This document shows, piece by piece, positions 49,853 to 60,941 of a stretch of DNA of 64,000 nt; position 1 is the first letter of the stretch; each line of letters starts with the position of its first letter. A program made the position numbers and the translations under genes. The notes beneath the pieces were generated by a model. It made no database searches, was not told where the DNA came from, and was given only the letters and a program-made list of their open reading frames with translations. Source of the stretch: Jackrogersella multiformis (lineage: Eukaryota; Ascomycota; Sordariomycetes; Xylariales; Hypoxylaceae); the NCBI GenBank assembly GCA_902806575.1, contig CADCXD010000009.1, forward strand, positions 930,001-994,000. The letters run 5' to 3'.

Positions 49853-50875
49853 ATGGAGCTCGCCAACCATCCATATCAAGAAGGATTAGTCGTCGATGGG
49901 GGGAGCTGTTCGGCAGGCATCACCGCATTAAGGCCACCGAGGAAGTCCAGCCTGACGAACAATTTTTCTTATCCTAGACCAGATGGACACCTGCGCCGCC
50001 ATGAGTCAAGTGATAGTTGCTCATCGCTGGCGTCCGACGGTTCCATGCCGGGGATGACAGACTCGTCCGATTCGGAGACATCATTTGACGAGGACAGCAA
50101 TTATAATACGACGGCCAGCGAACTGTGGGATAGCTTTTGGCCAGACAGTGCAGCCGCCCCTGCGGAGCAGTATCCCGTGCTCCTCCGGGCATCCCAGACG
50201 CCCAATTATTTCATCAAGAGCTTCCCCAAGCATGAGTCACATGAGGCGGACGACACGATTACAATATCAACGCTAAGACGAGATTCTAAGAAAGCTTCGA
50301 GTTCATCATGTGAGACTCCGGTGCCTCAACCATCACCTCCACGTCCGGCGACGAGAAATGGCCCACCCACGTATTCCGTCTACCCTAAGCTGGAACCCGC
50401 CAATCTGCTGCGAGTTCCTCTTCCTCCACGGACATCATCACTGAATACAGTACCACTCTCACCACCTCGGCGGCAGGCACTGAAATCAACCAAATCTATC
50501 GTCAACCTTAAAGCTAGTAAATCATCTCACAACCTTCGGCCACACCACGCCACGGTACCCCTATCACCTCTCAGTCTAACAACCCCGGTGGGAGAGACTA
50601 AGCCAACTTCGCGGCCCCAATTCGAGCGCTTCGTCTCGGTGTTTGAGATCGACTCAGATCAAGAGTCGTATATGGAGAGCACTAGCATTACAAAGCGGAT
50701 TGCTCGCGGGTTCCACAAGAAGAGCGCCAGCGAGAAGCGAAACGGCGAATACCGTCGAGGCAGCGGGAGCTCCGAATCCCAGGACTCCGAGAAGGAGAAG
50801 GAGAAGGAGAAAGAAAGTCCGAGTCGTAAGCGTGGTGGCAGCCTGGGTCGGATTCTCGGACTCAGGAGCCGATAA
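49853..50875 (+). CDS. disordered, Ser/Pro-rich protein of unknown function
   Basis: Single exon, 340 residues from the ATG at 49853. An upstream in-frame TTG at 49817 could extend it, but the ATG is preferred. The N-terminal third is acidic and Ser-rich (SSDSETSFDEDSNYN, then ELWDSFWP). The middle is Pro/Ser-rich with short linear motifs (PPTYSVYPK; repeated VPLSPP/VPLSPL). The C-terminus is basic (KRIARGFHKK, then a Lys/Glu run and SLGRILGLRSR). No globular domain is visible. The composition and the repeated S-P sites suggest a phosphorylated scaffold or regulatory protein; that is inference only. Codon use is ordinary for the neighbourhood. Confidence 0.7.
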   Translation: MELANHPYQEGLVVDGGSCSAGITALRPPRKSSLTNNFSYPRPDGHLRRHESSDSCSSLASDGSMPGMTDSSDSETSFDEDSNYNTTASELWDSFWPDSAAAPAEQYPVLLRASQTPNYFIKSFPKHESHEADDTITISTLRRDSKKASSSSCETPVPQPSPPRPATRNGPPTYSVYPKLEPANLLRVPLPPRTSSLNTVPLSPPRRQALKSTKSIVNLKASKSSHNLRPHHATVPLSPLSLTTPVGETKPTSRPQFERFVSVFEIDSDQESYMESTSITKRIARGFHKKSASEKRNGEYRRGSGSSESQDSEKEKEKEKESPSRKRGGSLGRILGLRSR

Positions 50876-52682
50876 ACATTGTCAAGCCACTGACGGTGGA
50901 AGCAAAATATTATTGTTACATTGGTCTACGTTTCCTTTTTCATCCTTTTTTTCAGGGACCACCCTAGAGGTAGTCTCTCTGCACTCCGGATGTTCTACAC
51001 GAGCTCTCTATGCTCTGGTTTCCTTTGTTTCAATTGCATTTCCTGGCTGGCACAGCATGTACGAAGATGAGGATGGCTCACGAGGCGAGAAACGGACGAC
51101 ATGAAAACGGTGTATACGACCGACAGACGCAAAAGGGGTACGATACTGATCAGCACGAATTTGAATGTACTACATATGTTGATAGAACATACAACTCGCT
51201 CGGGCGAGAGGGGCGCAAAAAGGAAAAGTTAGGAGAAGGGCAAAAGTCCGGGGTTATGAGATCCCCCCTATGTTACCGGGCATCTAGTGTATACGATGAT
51301 GACACGATCATGATTGCGACGGCAATTGGGATGAGGTACGGCGGTGGCCACGACGGCGTTTCTACGACAATCATGTATACGTGTTTATTCCTTTTCTATG
51401 ATGAGGCTCGGGGTGTCTCTGCTTGTTTACTTCCATTCTTATTATCGTGTGTACAATACCACTATTTATTTTCCCCATCAAAGCAACGATCTGAGACAAC
51501 AAAGCTACATAGCTCTACCTAGGTACCTATTTAACTTACCTAATTACCAATAAACGAAACAAACAATATACATTTATCTACCTAACCCCTTTATTGATTA
51601 CCCGCTGTGGCTGCACGTGGTACAAAAACAACGATTGCGGTGATAGTACCCGTCATGGACAATGTCTCCCATTCGAAGATATATCCAGTATGGAGGCCAC
51701 ACGTCTCTGATCCCGAACCTCTAGCATCACCACAGGTCACGTAACGAACCTATGAGCTACGTCAATGCAGGCATGCAAAGTAGTCCTGCCTCCGAACTAT
51801 TTCATGTGTCAAAATTTGCATAGTTAGATATTCTCGGCATTATTAACAAATAGTTTCACCTTTATTAGCCCGACGTACGCTAATTAGCTAGGTAAGCTAC
51901 CTTGGAAGGTAGGTAAACAAAACAAACGAATTTATAGCTAAAAGATATCTGTTGGAATTCGTTAGTGTCAGACTGGTATAGATTCCTCCCTTTGGTCAGG
52001 CTCTCCCTATGTACCTACCTAAGTTGAGGATGACACAGGATCTACCTGATAGGTGTGTGCCATTGCTACCGCTAGTTACCTACCTCTTTATGTTCACTGC
52101 TATCTAGGTATATACCTAAGTTAGGTAGGTAGTTACATAGCCACCTACTACCCTAGGTATGTAGTGATAGAAGTCCCCAAGTGCCAGATAGCCTGGGATA
52201 ATCGACTAGGTGTAATAGTCTAGGTAATCTGGAGCTAGGTTTGCTTCTAAATAGAAGCTTCAATCTTATCTCCTAGACTGAAGATGCGTATCACAATATC
52301 AATGATCAAAGAAGCAGCATTTAAAAATCCCAATCCAAAACTCTCAGTCGATTGTCTGTAGTCGCCTCTCCAATCTCTATAAAAGGTATCACTTAAACTG
52401 ATAAGATACCTATCAGCCCTGTAAACAGAATCGTAAAAAACCCGCATGGGTCTCGTAACTTTCATTGCAGTCTGTCGGGCAGCGTCTTCATGTGCCCGTG
52501 TAGACATAATCCATGATCCATAATCCATAATCCGTGAACGCCGTAAACCATGATTCCGTTTATATCGTACTGTACATGTAGCTCATCAATCTATGGTCGC
52601 TAGATAAACTCATCAAGAAATATCGAACATAAATGATATAAAAATATACAAGAAATGAATATCGACAAGTTAAAGGTCGAAA
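50876..52682. other. convergent intergenic region
   Basis: Two 3' flanks with TACCTAGGTA-type repeats (51515-51530, 52010-52160). The 93-codon minus-strand frame at 52247-52528 has no recognisable features and lies just past the stop of the DUF3433 gene. It is not called. Confidence 0.5.
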
Positions 52683-55549
52683 TTAATAGTTGAATAGCGA
52701 GCCGCTACCATGAGGCAGGGGGGCTGAGATGAGCTCGCCTCTTGCCCTTTTGTCGTACGCGCGCAGCTTCTTGGGATTGACTGTGTACTTGCTATAGCGC
52801 TTGATGCCGAGACGCTCGTCGTTGTTCCGCCCGGCGCTTAAAGTCCATCGGCCCTGTCTGTGCCAAGCCTTGTCGAGGTCAAGATGGACAGCCAGATCTT
52901 TAGGCTCTAACATCATGTGCAAGTCGAATGCTTCGTCCGTCCGCAGTCGCTCATCGCAGCAAAAGCTAATGATTTCGGCTAGGCAGGTAACTGCATGAGG
53001 TAGGCGGAACTGGCTTCTGTTAGGCACCAAACAGATGAGCCCGGCGACGTATAGGAATAGCAGAGCGAGGATTATGGCGAATGTAGGCACATTAGGATAC
53101 ATGCGTACGACCCCGGTAGACGGAGTCAGAGCCATAAACAGTCCTCCACCCAAGACTGGTAGAAGAGCGAACAATAGAGATATAAAAGACACGAAAGCCA
53201 CCCGCCAGTGCTTGTTCCTTAAGGCTTTGTATGTCGATTCCAGAGGGAGACACGTTGCATAATCCAAAAGAAGCGAGGATTCCGCTCGCGAACCTTCCGC
53301 ACGCGAAAGCTCACCCCACGGGGTTAGGATACGCAACGTCAGATCTAGTGACTGGAATAACAAGAATAGCACAAGGCCCAGAAGCGAAGGGATGAAAGAG
53401 TAGAGGAAGTCGGCAGGCGAGAAGGCCCCCATATCAGGCATGGCGCTCAATAGGGGGAGGAATCCCTCGCGTATGTCCGTGGAGTGGAGGAACGAAACAA
53501 CGATCAAAGCGACCAGTAGAATCGAGGACGCTACGGCGAACAGAGCGATCTGATTATCCCGGAAGCACCATGGAAGGTAGCGGTAACGAACACTGGGGTT
53601 TTCGGGTCGTTCACCGGCTTCTGGGGACCCTTCTCGTCGCATAGCCCAGTCTGGACCATCAGCCTTCTCGGTTGTAAGATCCCCTTCACCGTTAGACACC
53701 CCAATGCCATACCACGTTCCAATTTCCGGTGCATCGGTGGCGAACCAAAATCCAAGCCTCTCGGTATTTCCACTAAGTCTCTCCTTCATGCTTCCTCGTG
53801 TCGCTGCTGTCTCTAGCCCGCGGTATCGTGACAGTGAGTTGCTCTGCGAAATGAGAAAAATGATATCTGCTAGGGTTCGAATACCCCATTGTTGCATCAT
53901 TCCGGTCCTCCGTCGATGCCAGAACATGAAAATCACAACAAGTGATAGGAGAAACGATACGTATAACGCTACCAGCGTCCATGCAACACCCTGTACAGCT
54001 GCCCAGGTCCAAGTTCCGTCGACTAGGATAACGGTAAAAAGACTGCTCTGCAGTGGGATGGTGAAATTCAAAAGCCAAACATTGAGTATGGGTATCCAGA
54101 TGTTCCAGCTTCCAACAAGCTGAGGCCAGAGAAACGACTTGGGGTATAGGGGTAAAAACACAGCATCTCGTCGTTCGTTACGGTCATCTGAAGCCATAGC
54201 TGAAAATGGCAAAACCCAAAACGCCGCAGTGATGAGACATTGTCCATATATTAGTATGATGATTGCCAAAAGCTGTGGCAACATTCGAAATAAGAAGTAC
54301 TGGCCACCATAGATCGTACCGGAATATACCGTAAAACCGTTGCGGTTTGTGGAATAGACGGCACAAAACACAAGAGCCACGACCATCAATGCACACAACG
54401 TCGCCAAAAGCAACAACGATTGCGATCGAAGTACCCAGGGCTTCAGGGTCAGAGGTGCCTCCCAACCTAGGGCCTTTCCGCAATTATGCAGACCCATCTC
54501 AGGGTCCATAACCGTGTCTGACCTTGCTTGCCAATGATCTAAATTCCTCGGTAGGTTGAGTTGAGGATTAACGGGAGATGTCTGCTCCTCGCGACGTTTA
54601 CTGGGTGATGGGCTACTGCGGTGAGGATCGCCTGAGGCCTCAGCAGCGGCAGTAGCAGCCATAATTGTACCCCAGGGATCATCGGTGAGCCTTTTCCTTT
54701 CTTGACGCTGCTGGCGTCTTTCCCGAAGCTCATCTTCGGCAGTGGGGGTTGGAAGTGACGCAATGGGACCGGGAGACGCATTCATTGACCAATCTTGGGG
54801 AGCATTATCACGCCTGACTATCTGTGGTGGCATCTGTACCGAGGGCGATTTGTAGGGACTCGGGACCGTGGTGGGTGTGAAATGATATGCTGGTTGGTAT
54901 GATTCTTCGCTGTCGGATGAAGGATATCTTGATATTCCTCGGCCATCGTCACGAACTCTCGTCAGAGCATCCAGAGCATATCTGATATAGGGGCCATCGT
55001 CGACTCCAGGAGTAACGACGCCTGCAGCTCTGGTCAGATCGTCCTTAAAATCTCCAAATGCGGGATCTTGTTGCGCGGCCATAGGCGGGAATTGCGGCGG
55101 AGGCGGCGGCGGCTGATCGAAGCGCATCATGGGACTCGGCATCAGCGAATGGGCGGCATGCTCATTTGTTACGGGAGGGTGGCCCCAAATTCGGTCCGGG
55201 CCGTAGATCTCTGATTCGGAGGGTATTGACGGAGGTGTGGGAGCTGGAGGAGGCGTTGGCGCATAAGGTACGAAAGTGGGTTGTGAAAGGGGTGATGGCC
55301 CTTGACGGGCGTTGGGGTTGGGATCGGTATCAAGCCGCCGTCGCGGATCGTGGACGATGGTGACCTGGGACGCCGTTGTGGTTGGTGGAGAAAAGGTAGA
55401 ATCAGATCTATTGGTTCTACGAGGCGGGTTTTGCCCTAGAGAAAAGAGTAAGCTTAGGAACCTAGGTAGAGAAGATGGTGCAGATATAAGAGGGGAGTTA
55501 GCATACGATCTTGTTCGGCGTAGTCTAAGGTGAAGTTCTGAGAGCTCAT
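52683..55549 (-). CDS. DUF3433 multi-pass membrane protein
   Basis: The two-exon model is 55549-55507 (14 codons plus one base, starting MSSQNFTLDYAEQ) and 55435-52683, with a 71-nt intron, giving 931 residues. The first 320 or so residues are Pro/Ser-rich and presumably cytosolic. Two similar membrane blocks follow, each opening with a tryptophan/proline-rich entry such as LTLKPWVLRSQSLLLLATL. Hydrophobic helices lie roughly at 350-370, 395-420, 455-475, 490-515, 640-665, 695-715, 760-785 and 800-820. This is the layout of the fungal DUF3433 family, of unknown function, probably in the plasma membrane or another endomembrane. The intron carries one copy of the TACCTAGG repeat. The family call is from remembered sequence features. 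Confidence 0.8.
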
Positions 55550-57793
55550 GCTTCGGGCTCGTCTTGCTATCCTAGGTACCTAGGTAGGTAGTTTGATGTA
55601 CTAGTTCGTACTAAAAAGAAACGGCCACAATCTACTTAGATAATTGACCAATTATTTCTTAGCAGCACGAGATGTAGCACGAGATGGTGTTTTTCTCTTG
55701 CTTGTAGATGTAGGCGTAGGCGTATATGAGAAGAGTGCATGAAGAGAAGTAGAGACTTGGAGACTTGGAGACATAGAGACTTAGAGGCTTAGAAAGAAAT
55801 ATGGTTGGTGGTTGGATATCGTTAGGATATCCATCTGTAGATGGTAATGAGAGGCTGGTTTTTTGCGTGAGGTTGGGCGCCCAACCACCGTGGACAGTTG
55901 ACACTTGACACTTAACAGACGACGGTGAGAATCCCATCACATCAATTGAAACCCTAACTTCATAATGACAGGGGCCAAAGCATTCCAATTCGATACTCAC
56001 CTTGATCATATATCATACCCTATTTCCCATGTTGAGTTAGGATGTCCAACAACGAATAATTCGGTAGTGCGACTCACGATAATAGTTGTTAATTAGAAAG
56101 ATTCAATTAGGTACCTAGGTACCCAACGGCGAGGGCCTTAATAGTGTAATAGTGGGGGAACGGGGTAGATAAGAGTGGAGACGGGATGGAGCTTGGACTT
56201 TCTTTTTTTGAGCTTGTGTGGGGTCCAGGTGCCAGGTGCTAAGGTGCATGTGCTTCTGTTGCCAGCTTACATAATCCATACACGGATTAATCTTTTTAAT
56301 CTTTAATAAACCTCAAGTCAAGGTTCAGAGCTTCGTCTATTCTACTCTCTACAACAACTCAACTTCAATCATTACTGTCTCTTACGAACCAATCAATTAA
56401 GACATACCTGCCTAGCTATGGGTTCCTCAAAGATATAAACCCTACGGTAGAGATATGTTTAGTTCCAAGTCAGCCTATTTCGATAATAAGACCCTTAGTT
56501 GAGACGTCACCTATTCTATGGTAACTCTGGTAACTCTGATTATGAAGAGCTACCACTCATAAGGATATATCATTCATAAGAACGTATGACAACTCTGTAG
56601 GTGGGTATTAGTCGAGTATTATTGAGTATTACTCAACGAGAGCGCATCATCCACATCGATAATCACCTACATTCGATAGAGCTAAGGGAGTCAGCCAGGC
56701 TACTTAGACCTCTAGCATGATAAGTGACGAACCTCACATCTAGCTAGTCCTTTCAAACGTCCGCCTTCGATCGCAGATTGCCATATATGAGAGAGACCAA
56801 AGAGATAGGTAGAACGTCTAGGAGTTGTCCTTTTGACTTGGACTGTGCCATTGCCGTCTAATAAAGGAACCTTGACCTTAGATATAACCTCATATTCGCC
56901 CTAAGTTCATTATATTGTCTACCTATTGACTTAACATCATACAGCTAGGGAGCGCAAGTCTTAGCTTATAAGATAGAGAAATCTGTCTCGATCCCTTAAG
57001 GGATGTTTGATAAATAGGTGAGGGACTCTTCATCTGCCCGCCAAACGCGTAACAAGATTATGAGATTATGCCGAGTGACAAGGCCTCAGGTAGGCGGTGC
57101 TAATCATTAAAGCTCATCGAAGCTTGACGATTTCCTCTCAGCAAAGTCTATCGAACCAGGTGGTCGAAGCAATTTCTCTTCACAATCCAATTCAATAAAC
57201 TCAATCTTAAACAATTACCAAGAAGAATGCCTCTTCAACTTCCCGTCAAGCGTGGAGGACGCCCTGCGCATGTAAACACGTGTCCGGAGGTTGTTGATAC
57301 TTCGCGTGAAATCTCGATCTTCACGACATTGGAATGGATTTACACCAGATGTCGTGTGGTAGAGTAAGTCGTGCGCCGTCCGACCTTACTATAGCTACCT
57401 AGGTAGCCCATCTGAGACAAAGTGATTTCCTAGGGTGAATATGGTAAGCCACATGCTAAGCTTCTAGGTATGCTGCCAATTTCAGAAAGCATTTGTCCCT
57501 GGAATATGAAGTCAATTCAATATGACATTCTTCTTCTTCTGCCCCAGGAAGTCTTCAGATCGGCACTTCCATGGGACGCCATGTTCCGGGGAAAGGTTTG
57601 AAGCGCGCCTAGTCTCTCCTTTAATTCTTCTAGGTTGACATAAGTAATAAGCATATAAATCAGATGAGCAATCCTTTTATTTGGCGGACAAATCAAGTCA
57701 TCTATACTTAAGCAGAAGGCAGGGAGCAGCAGAGTAGTGAGGTACTTCTTCAGATCAATCTGATTAGTCAAGTCATCACTTCAATCAACGAAG
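55550..57793. other. divergent intergenic region with an orphan exon-like ORF
   Basis: Promoter side of both the DUF3433 gene (minus) and the Cys-module gene (plus). Contains TACCTAGGTA copies (55570-55590, 56108-56122, 57394-57405) and an exon-like short ORF at 57227-57367, listed separately. The minus-strand frame at 57517-57771 overlaps the promoter of the next gene and is not called. Confidence 0.5.
57227..57367 (+). other. orphan first-exon-like ORF (46 codons)
   Basis: An ATG in a good context (AAGAAG before it) follows a C/A-rich, leader-like sequence. The frame reads MPLQLPVKRGGRPAHVN and ends 46 codons later at a TAA that overlaps a perfect GTAAGT donor at 57364-57369. This is what a true first exon looks like. 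Acceptor-like CTAG and CAG sites occur downstream (about 57433, 57468 and 57485), but no following exon reads as protein before the next gene starts at 57794. It may be a gene remnant, a spliced noncoding leader, or chance. Confidence 0.3.
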
Positions 57794-59501
57794 ATGTTGA
57801 ACCAGGTCGTTCTCGCGGCTCTCATGCCGGCCATCATGGCCAAGCCTATCATGTAAGTCTCCTCTCATCAGGTTGGTCTCCTATTCTAACAAGATCAGGC
57901 AACGAAGCCAACCAGACACGACTGGCTTCAGGTACAACACACCGATGCCTACGGCTGAAGTCTTAGATCACAACGCGACGTCGATGCAAAATGCTGCAGT
58001 TGAGAACGATGCGGCTGTTGAACAAAGCTTGCCGCACAGCGGATCCGCTCGGAATATCAAACGTCGTAACGTGGCGGCTACGCATACCTACGGCCAGGCC
58101 CCTGAACCGACTGTATTCGTCTCGACACCGGAGATAGTTGGTCGACAGGTCAATTCTAGCCAAATATCCTCTTTGTCAGAGCAGATCAGCGCTACCATCT
58201 TCGCCGATGTGTCTTCTGGCGCGGTTTCTTTCGCAACTGGTCTTGCTGGCGCTATTGCTAGTGGCCTCGCCGACCTACCTCCTGCTAAGAGGCAGGAGGC
58301 ACCGATGTCGACTTCGAGTGCCCCCTTAGCCTCTGCGACGTCGAATTCAAGTGCCCCATTATCATCCTCTGCGGCTAATTCAAGCTGCGACTGTATCGAT
58401 GCTTGCGCCGACACGGATGGCAGGGCTGCTCAAATGAAGTGCATTAAGGATTGTAGCAAGACGTGCGACGGCGATGACGACAAGAAGGACGCCGTGGGTG
58501 ACCTCGGAAAGAACCTCCTTAGTTCTCTTGGTCTAAGAGAGATAATTCCCGCCCAAATCGAACACTCGCGTATGAAGAAGCCTAAGCCTGTTCACGTGGT
58601 CGAAGCAGCTTACGAAGAGGAGTATGAGAAATGTATGAATAAGTGTGGCACCCATAACTGCCAGCATTCTGGAGTGGGTATCGATATTTCTCAGTGCGGC
58701 GACACCGCATGTGCAAAGTCTTGCGCAAAGCACAAGAAGGCTAAGGCCGGCAAGATAGTTGACAAGAAGGGCCTCGAATTTATGGATAATCATCCAGCCT
58801 CAAAACACGCACCAAAGCCAGCACCAACGCCAGAGCCAAAGCCAAAGCCAGCTCCGAAATCGCATAAGCCTACTGAGGCCAAAGTCGACATGGAGGAGAA
58901 GTTTGAGGCATGCATGGAGAAGTGCAGAACTCACAACTGCCAGCACTCCAGTGTCGGGATCGATATTGATCAATGTGGAAAAACGTCGTGCGAAGAATCT
59001 TGCGCCGGGCACAAGAAAGCCAAGTCTGACAAGATCTCTAGCAAGACTCATGACAAGTCCCATGACAAGACTCACGACAAGAACCATGAAAAGACCCACG
59101 ACAAGAACCATGGCAAGACCCATGGTAAGACCCATGGCAAGGTCCTCACCAAGAAGCAGATCAGGCCAGTCGAAGAGGTCAACGCTCTACCCACAGTGCC
59201 AGCCGTGCAAGAAGTCCCAACGGTAGATAACGTACCGGCCGCGCCAAAGGCACACGCCGCACCAAAGCCGCACACTGCTCCCGGCGTCCACCCAGCCCCG
59301 GCCCCAGACGTCCCCGTGGCGGCCGGCCACGAAAGCCAGGAGTACGAGGACTGCATCAAGAAGTGCAGGACTCACAACTGCCAGAAGGCCGATATTGGGC
59401 TCGAGGTCTCGCAGTGTGGCGATACATCTTGCGAGGAGTCGTGCGTGAAATACAAGGGTGACGCTGGTGTGCTTATTCACGGCAGAACGAATGTTGCTTA
59501 G
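57794..59501 (+). CDS. secreted protein with three six-cysteine modules and His/Lys repeats (unknown)
   Basis: The two-exon model is 57794-57852 and 57899-59501 with a 46-nt intron (GTAAGT, CTAAC, CAG), giving 553 residues. Exon 1 encodes a signal peptide (LNQVVLAALMPAIMA). Dibasic Kex2-like sites occur near 75 (IKRR) and 151 (AKR). Three modules at 265-295, 358-388 and 505-535 share exactly C-x3-C-x4-C-x11-C-x4-C-x3-C with an invariant THNC core and a SQCG/DQCG turn. A diverged relative lies at about 183-210. Linkers are Pro/Ala/Lys-rich. A Lys-Thr-His-Asp repeat (KTHDK, SHDK, KTHDKNH) fills about 402-434. I do not recognise the module. Plausible roles are cell-wall or metal binding, or host interaction; none is shown by the sequence. 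Confidence 0.85.
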
Positions 59502-60014
59502 TTGGCTGATTCGGCGACCGGATCTGTACTTCACGTAAGAATATCCACGTACCTACCTGGGTAGTTATATATGAGAGTGTCCATACTGACGATTATTCAA
59601 GCTCAATCTACGCCAAGCCACAATTATTGGGAAATAATGGTATCAAGTCGTGTTTGAGTTTTGTTTCCACGGTCCTTCTTCACGACTGATGAATCAGACG
59701 GACGAAATCATGCAAGTTGGTTTGTATGCCTTCGGGGCTTCAGACTGGAATATCGAATACGCTGCGTGTTGATTGAATCTTGAATATCACTTTTTATGTA
59801 TAGTAGTTTGATTTGGTTTAGCTTCACTTAATGCGACCTGTTACGATTTGACTTGTCCTGTCCACGTATTCGCTCGGATCTGACGCTTTGTACTTCACGT
59901 TTACTAATCTTTATTATATTTTCCTCGGGCGGGTTATCAACCGATCCGCTGATTGTGCTGTAGCAGAATTCCAACCCGTGTGCCTCTTCCTAGCTATCCA
60001 CAACATAACTATCC
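59502..60014. other. convergent 3' intergenic region
   Basis: Holds the 3' ends of the Cys-module gene and ade1. One TACCTACCTGGGTAG variant lies near 59550. Nothing else is seen. Confidence 0.5.
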
Positions 60015-60941
60015 CTACCTTTTCAAAGCCTCCTCCAGCGTCTCCCCCGTCAACCGCTGAAACACCTCCCTATACCTATCCCCCGTCGCCTGCAAGACGT
60101 CCTGCGGCACCTCCACGCCCTCCTTTCCCTTCAGCCCGTTTTCCGTCAGCCAGTTGCGCAGGAATTGCTTGTCGAAGCTCTCCTGGTCGCGGCCGGGCTC
60201 GTACTTGTCCTTGGCCCACATGCGCGAGGAGTCGGACGTCAGCACCTCGTCGACCAGCACGACCTCGTCGGTCCGCTCGTCCAGGCCGAACTCGAACTTG
60301 GTGTCGGCGATGATGATGCCGCGCTCCGCCGCGTACTCCTGGCCCGCGCGGAAGACCCGCAGCGCCAGGTCCTCGATGCGCGAGGCGTACCCGTCGCCGA
60401 CGATGCGCGCGGCGCGCTCCTTGGAGATGTTCTCGTCGTGCTGGCCCAGCGGGGCCTTGGTGCTGGGGGTGTAGATGGGCCCGCCGGGGATGGCGTCGCA
60501 CTCGCGCAGGCCCGGGGGCAGGGGCGTGCCGTGGACGGTGCCCCCGGCCTTGTACTCCTTCCAGGCGGAGCCGGTGATGTACCCGCGCACGATGGCCTCG
60601 AGGGGGAAGACCTTCAGCTTGCAGACCTGCATGCTGCGGTTCCGGATGAGGCGGGCTTCCTCGGGGGCGACGCCGGGCGGGACGTTGGTGGTCAGGAAGT
60701 GCGTCTTGAGGCCGGGGACCTTCTCGGACAGCACGCCGAACCAGTGCACGGACTGCAGGGTCAGCAGCTCGCCCTTGTGCGGGACGCCGTTCTTCATGAC
60801 GACGTCGTAGGCGGAGACGCGGTCGGTGGTGACGAAGAGGAGAGTGTCGTCGTCGACGCTGTAGAGGTCGCGCACCTTGCCCTCGGCGAGCTTGGGGAGT
60901 GACGTCAACTTGACTTCTGTAAGGACTTGGCTGGAGTCCAT
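60015..60941 (-). CDS. ade1: phosphoribosylaminoimidazole-succinocarboxamide synthase (SAICAR synthetase)
   Basis: Intronless, 308 residues. It catalyses the ATP-dependent joining of CAIR and aspartate in de novo purine synthesis in the cytosol. The family blocks are all visible: EGKVRDLYSVDDDTLLFVTTDRVSAYD at the N-terminus (ATP-binding region), VRGYITGSAWKEYKAGGTVHG, and IIIADTKFEFGLDE followed by LVDEVLTSDSSRMW. Its length matches yeast Ade1 (306 residues). The coding sequence is strongly GC-rich at third positions, unlike the flanks, which creates long opposite-strand open frames. The leader contains a 22-base poly(A) run. Confidence 0.97.
   Translation of the reverse strand: MDSSQVLTEVKLTSLPKLAEGKVRDLYSVDDDTLLFVTTDRVSAYDVVMKNGVPHKGELLTLQSVHWFGVLSEKVPGLKTHFLTTNVPPGVAPEEARLIRNRSMQVCKLKVFPLEAIVRGYITGSAWKEYKAGGTVHGTPLPPGLRECDAIPGGPIYTPSTKAPLGQHDENISKERAARIVGDGYASRIEDLALRVFRAGQEYAAERGIIIADTKFEFGLDERTDEVVLVDEVLTSDSSRMWAKDKYEPGRDQESFDKQFLRNWLTENGLKGKEGVEVPQDVLQATGDRYREVFQRLTGETLEEALKR

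Noticed and set aside
52247..52528. 93-codon minus-strand frame downstream of the DUF3433 gene
   Set aside because: No recognisable features and likely lies in its 3' flank.
42961..55549. Possible biosynthetic cluster around the tyrosinase
   Set aside because: No polyketide synthase, NRPS, terpene or dedicated tailoring genes lie nearby; neighbours are a disordered protein and a DUF3433 membrane protein.
58386..58470. Twin CX3C spacing in the first Cys segment, resembling small Tim proteins
   Set aside because: The protein has a signal peptide and the later modules have six cysteines, so a mitochondrial small-Tim identity is unlikely.
60165..60902. 245-codon plus-strand frame opposite ade1
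   Set aside because: Shadow of the strongly GC3-biased ade1 coding sequence.
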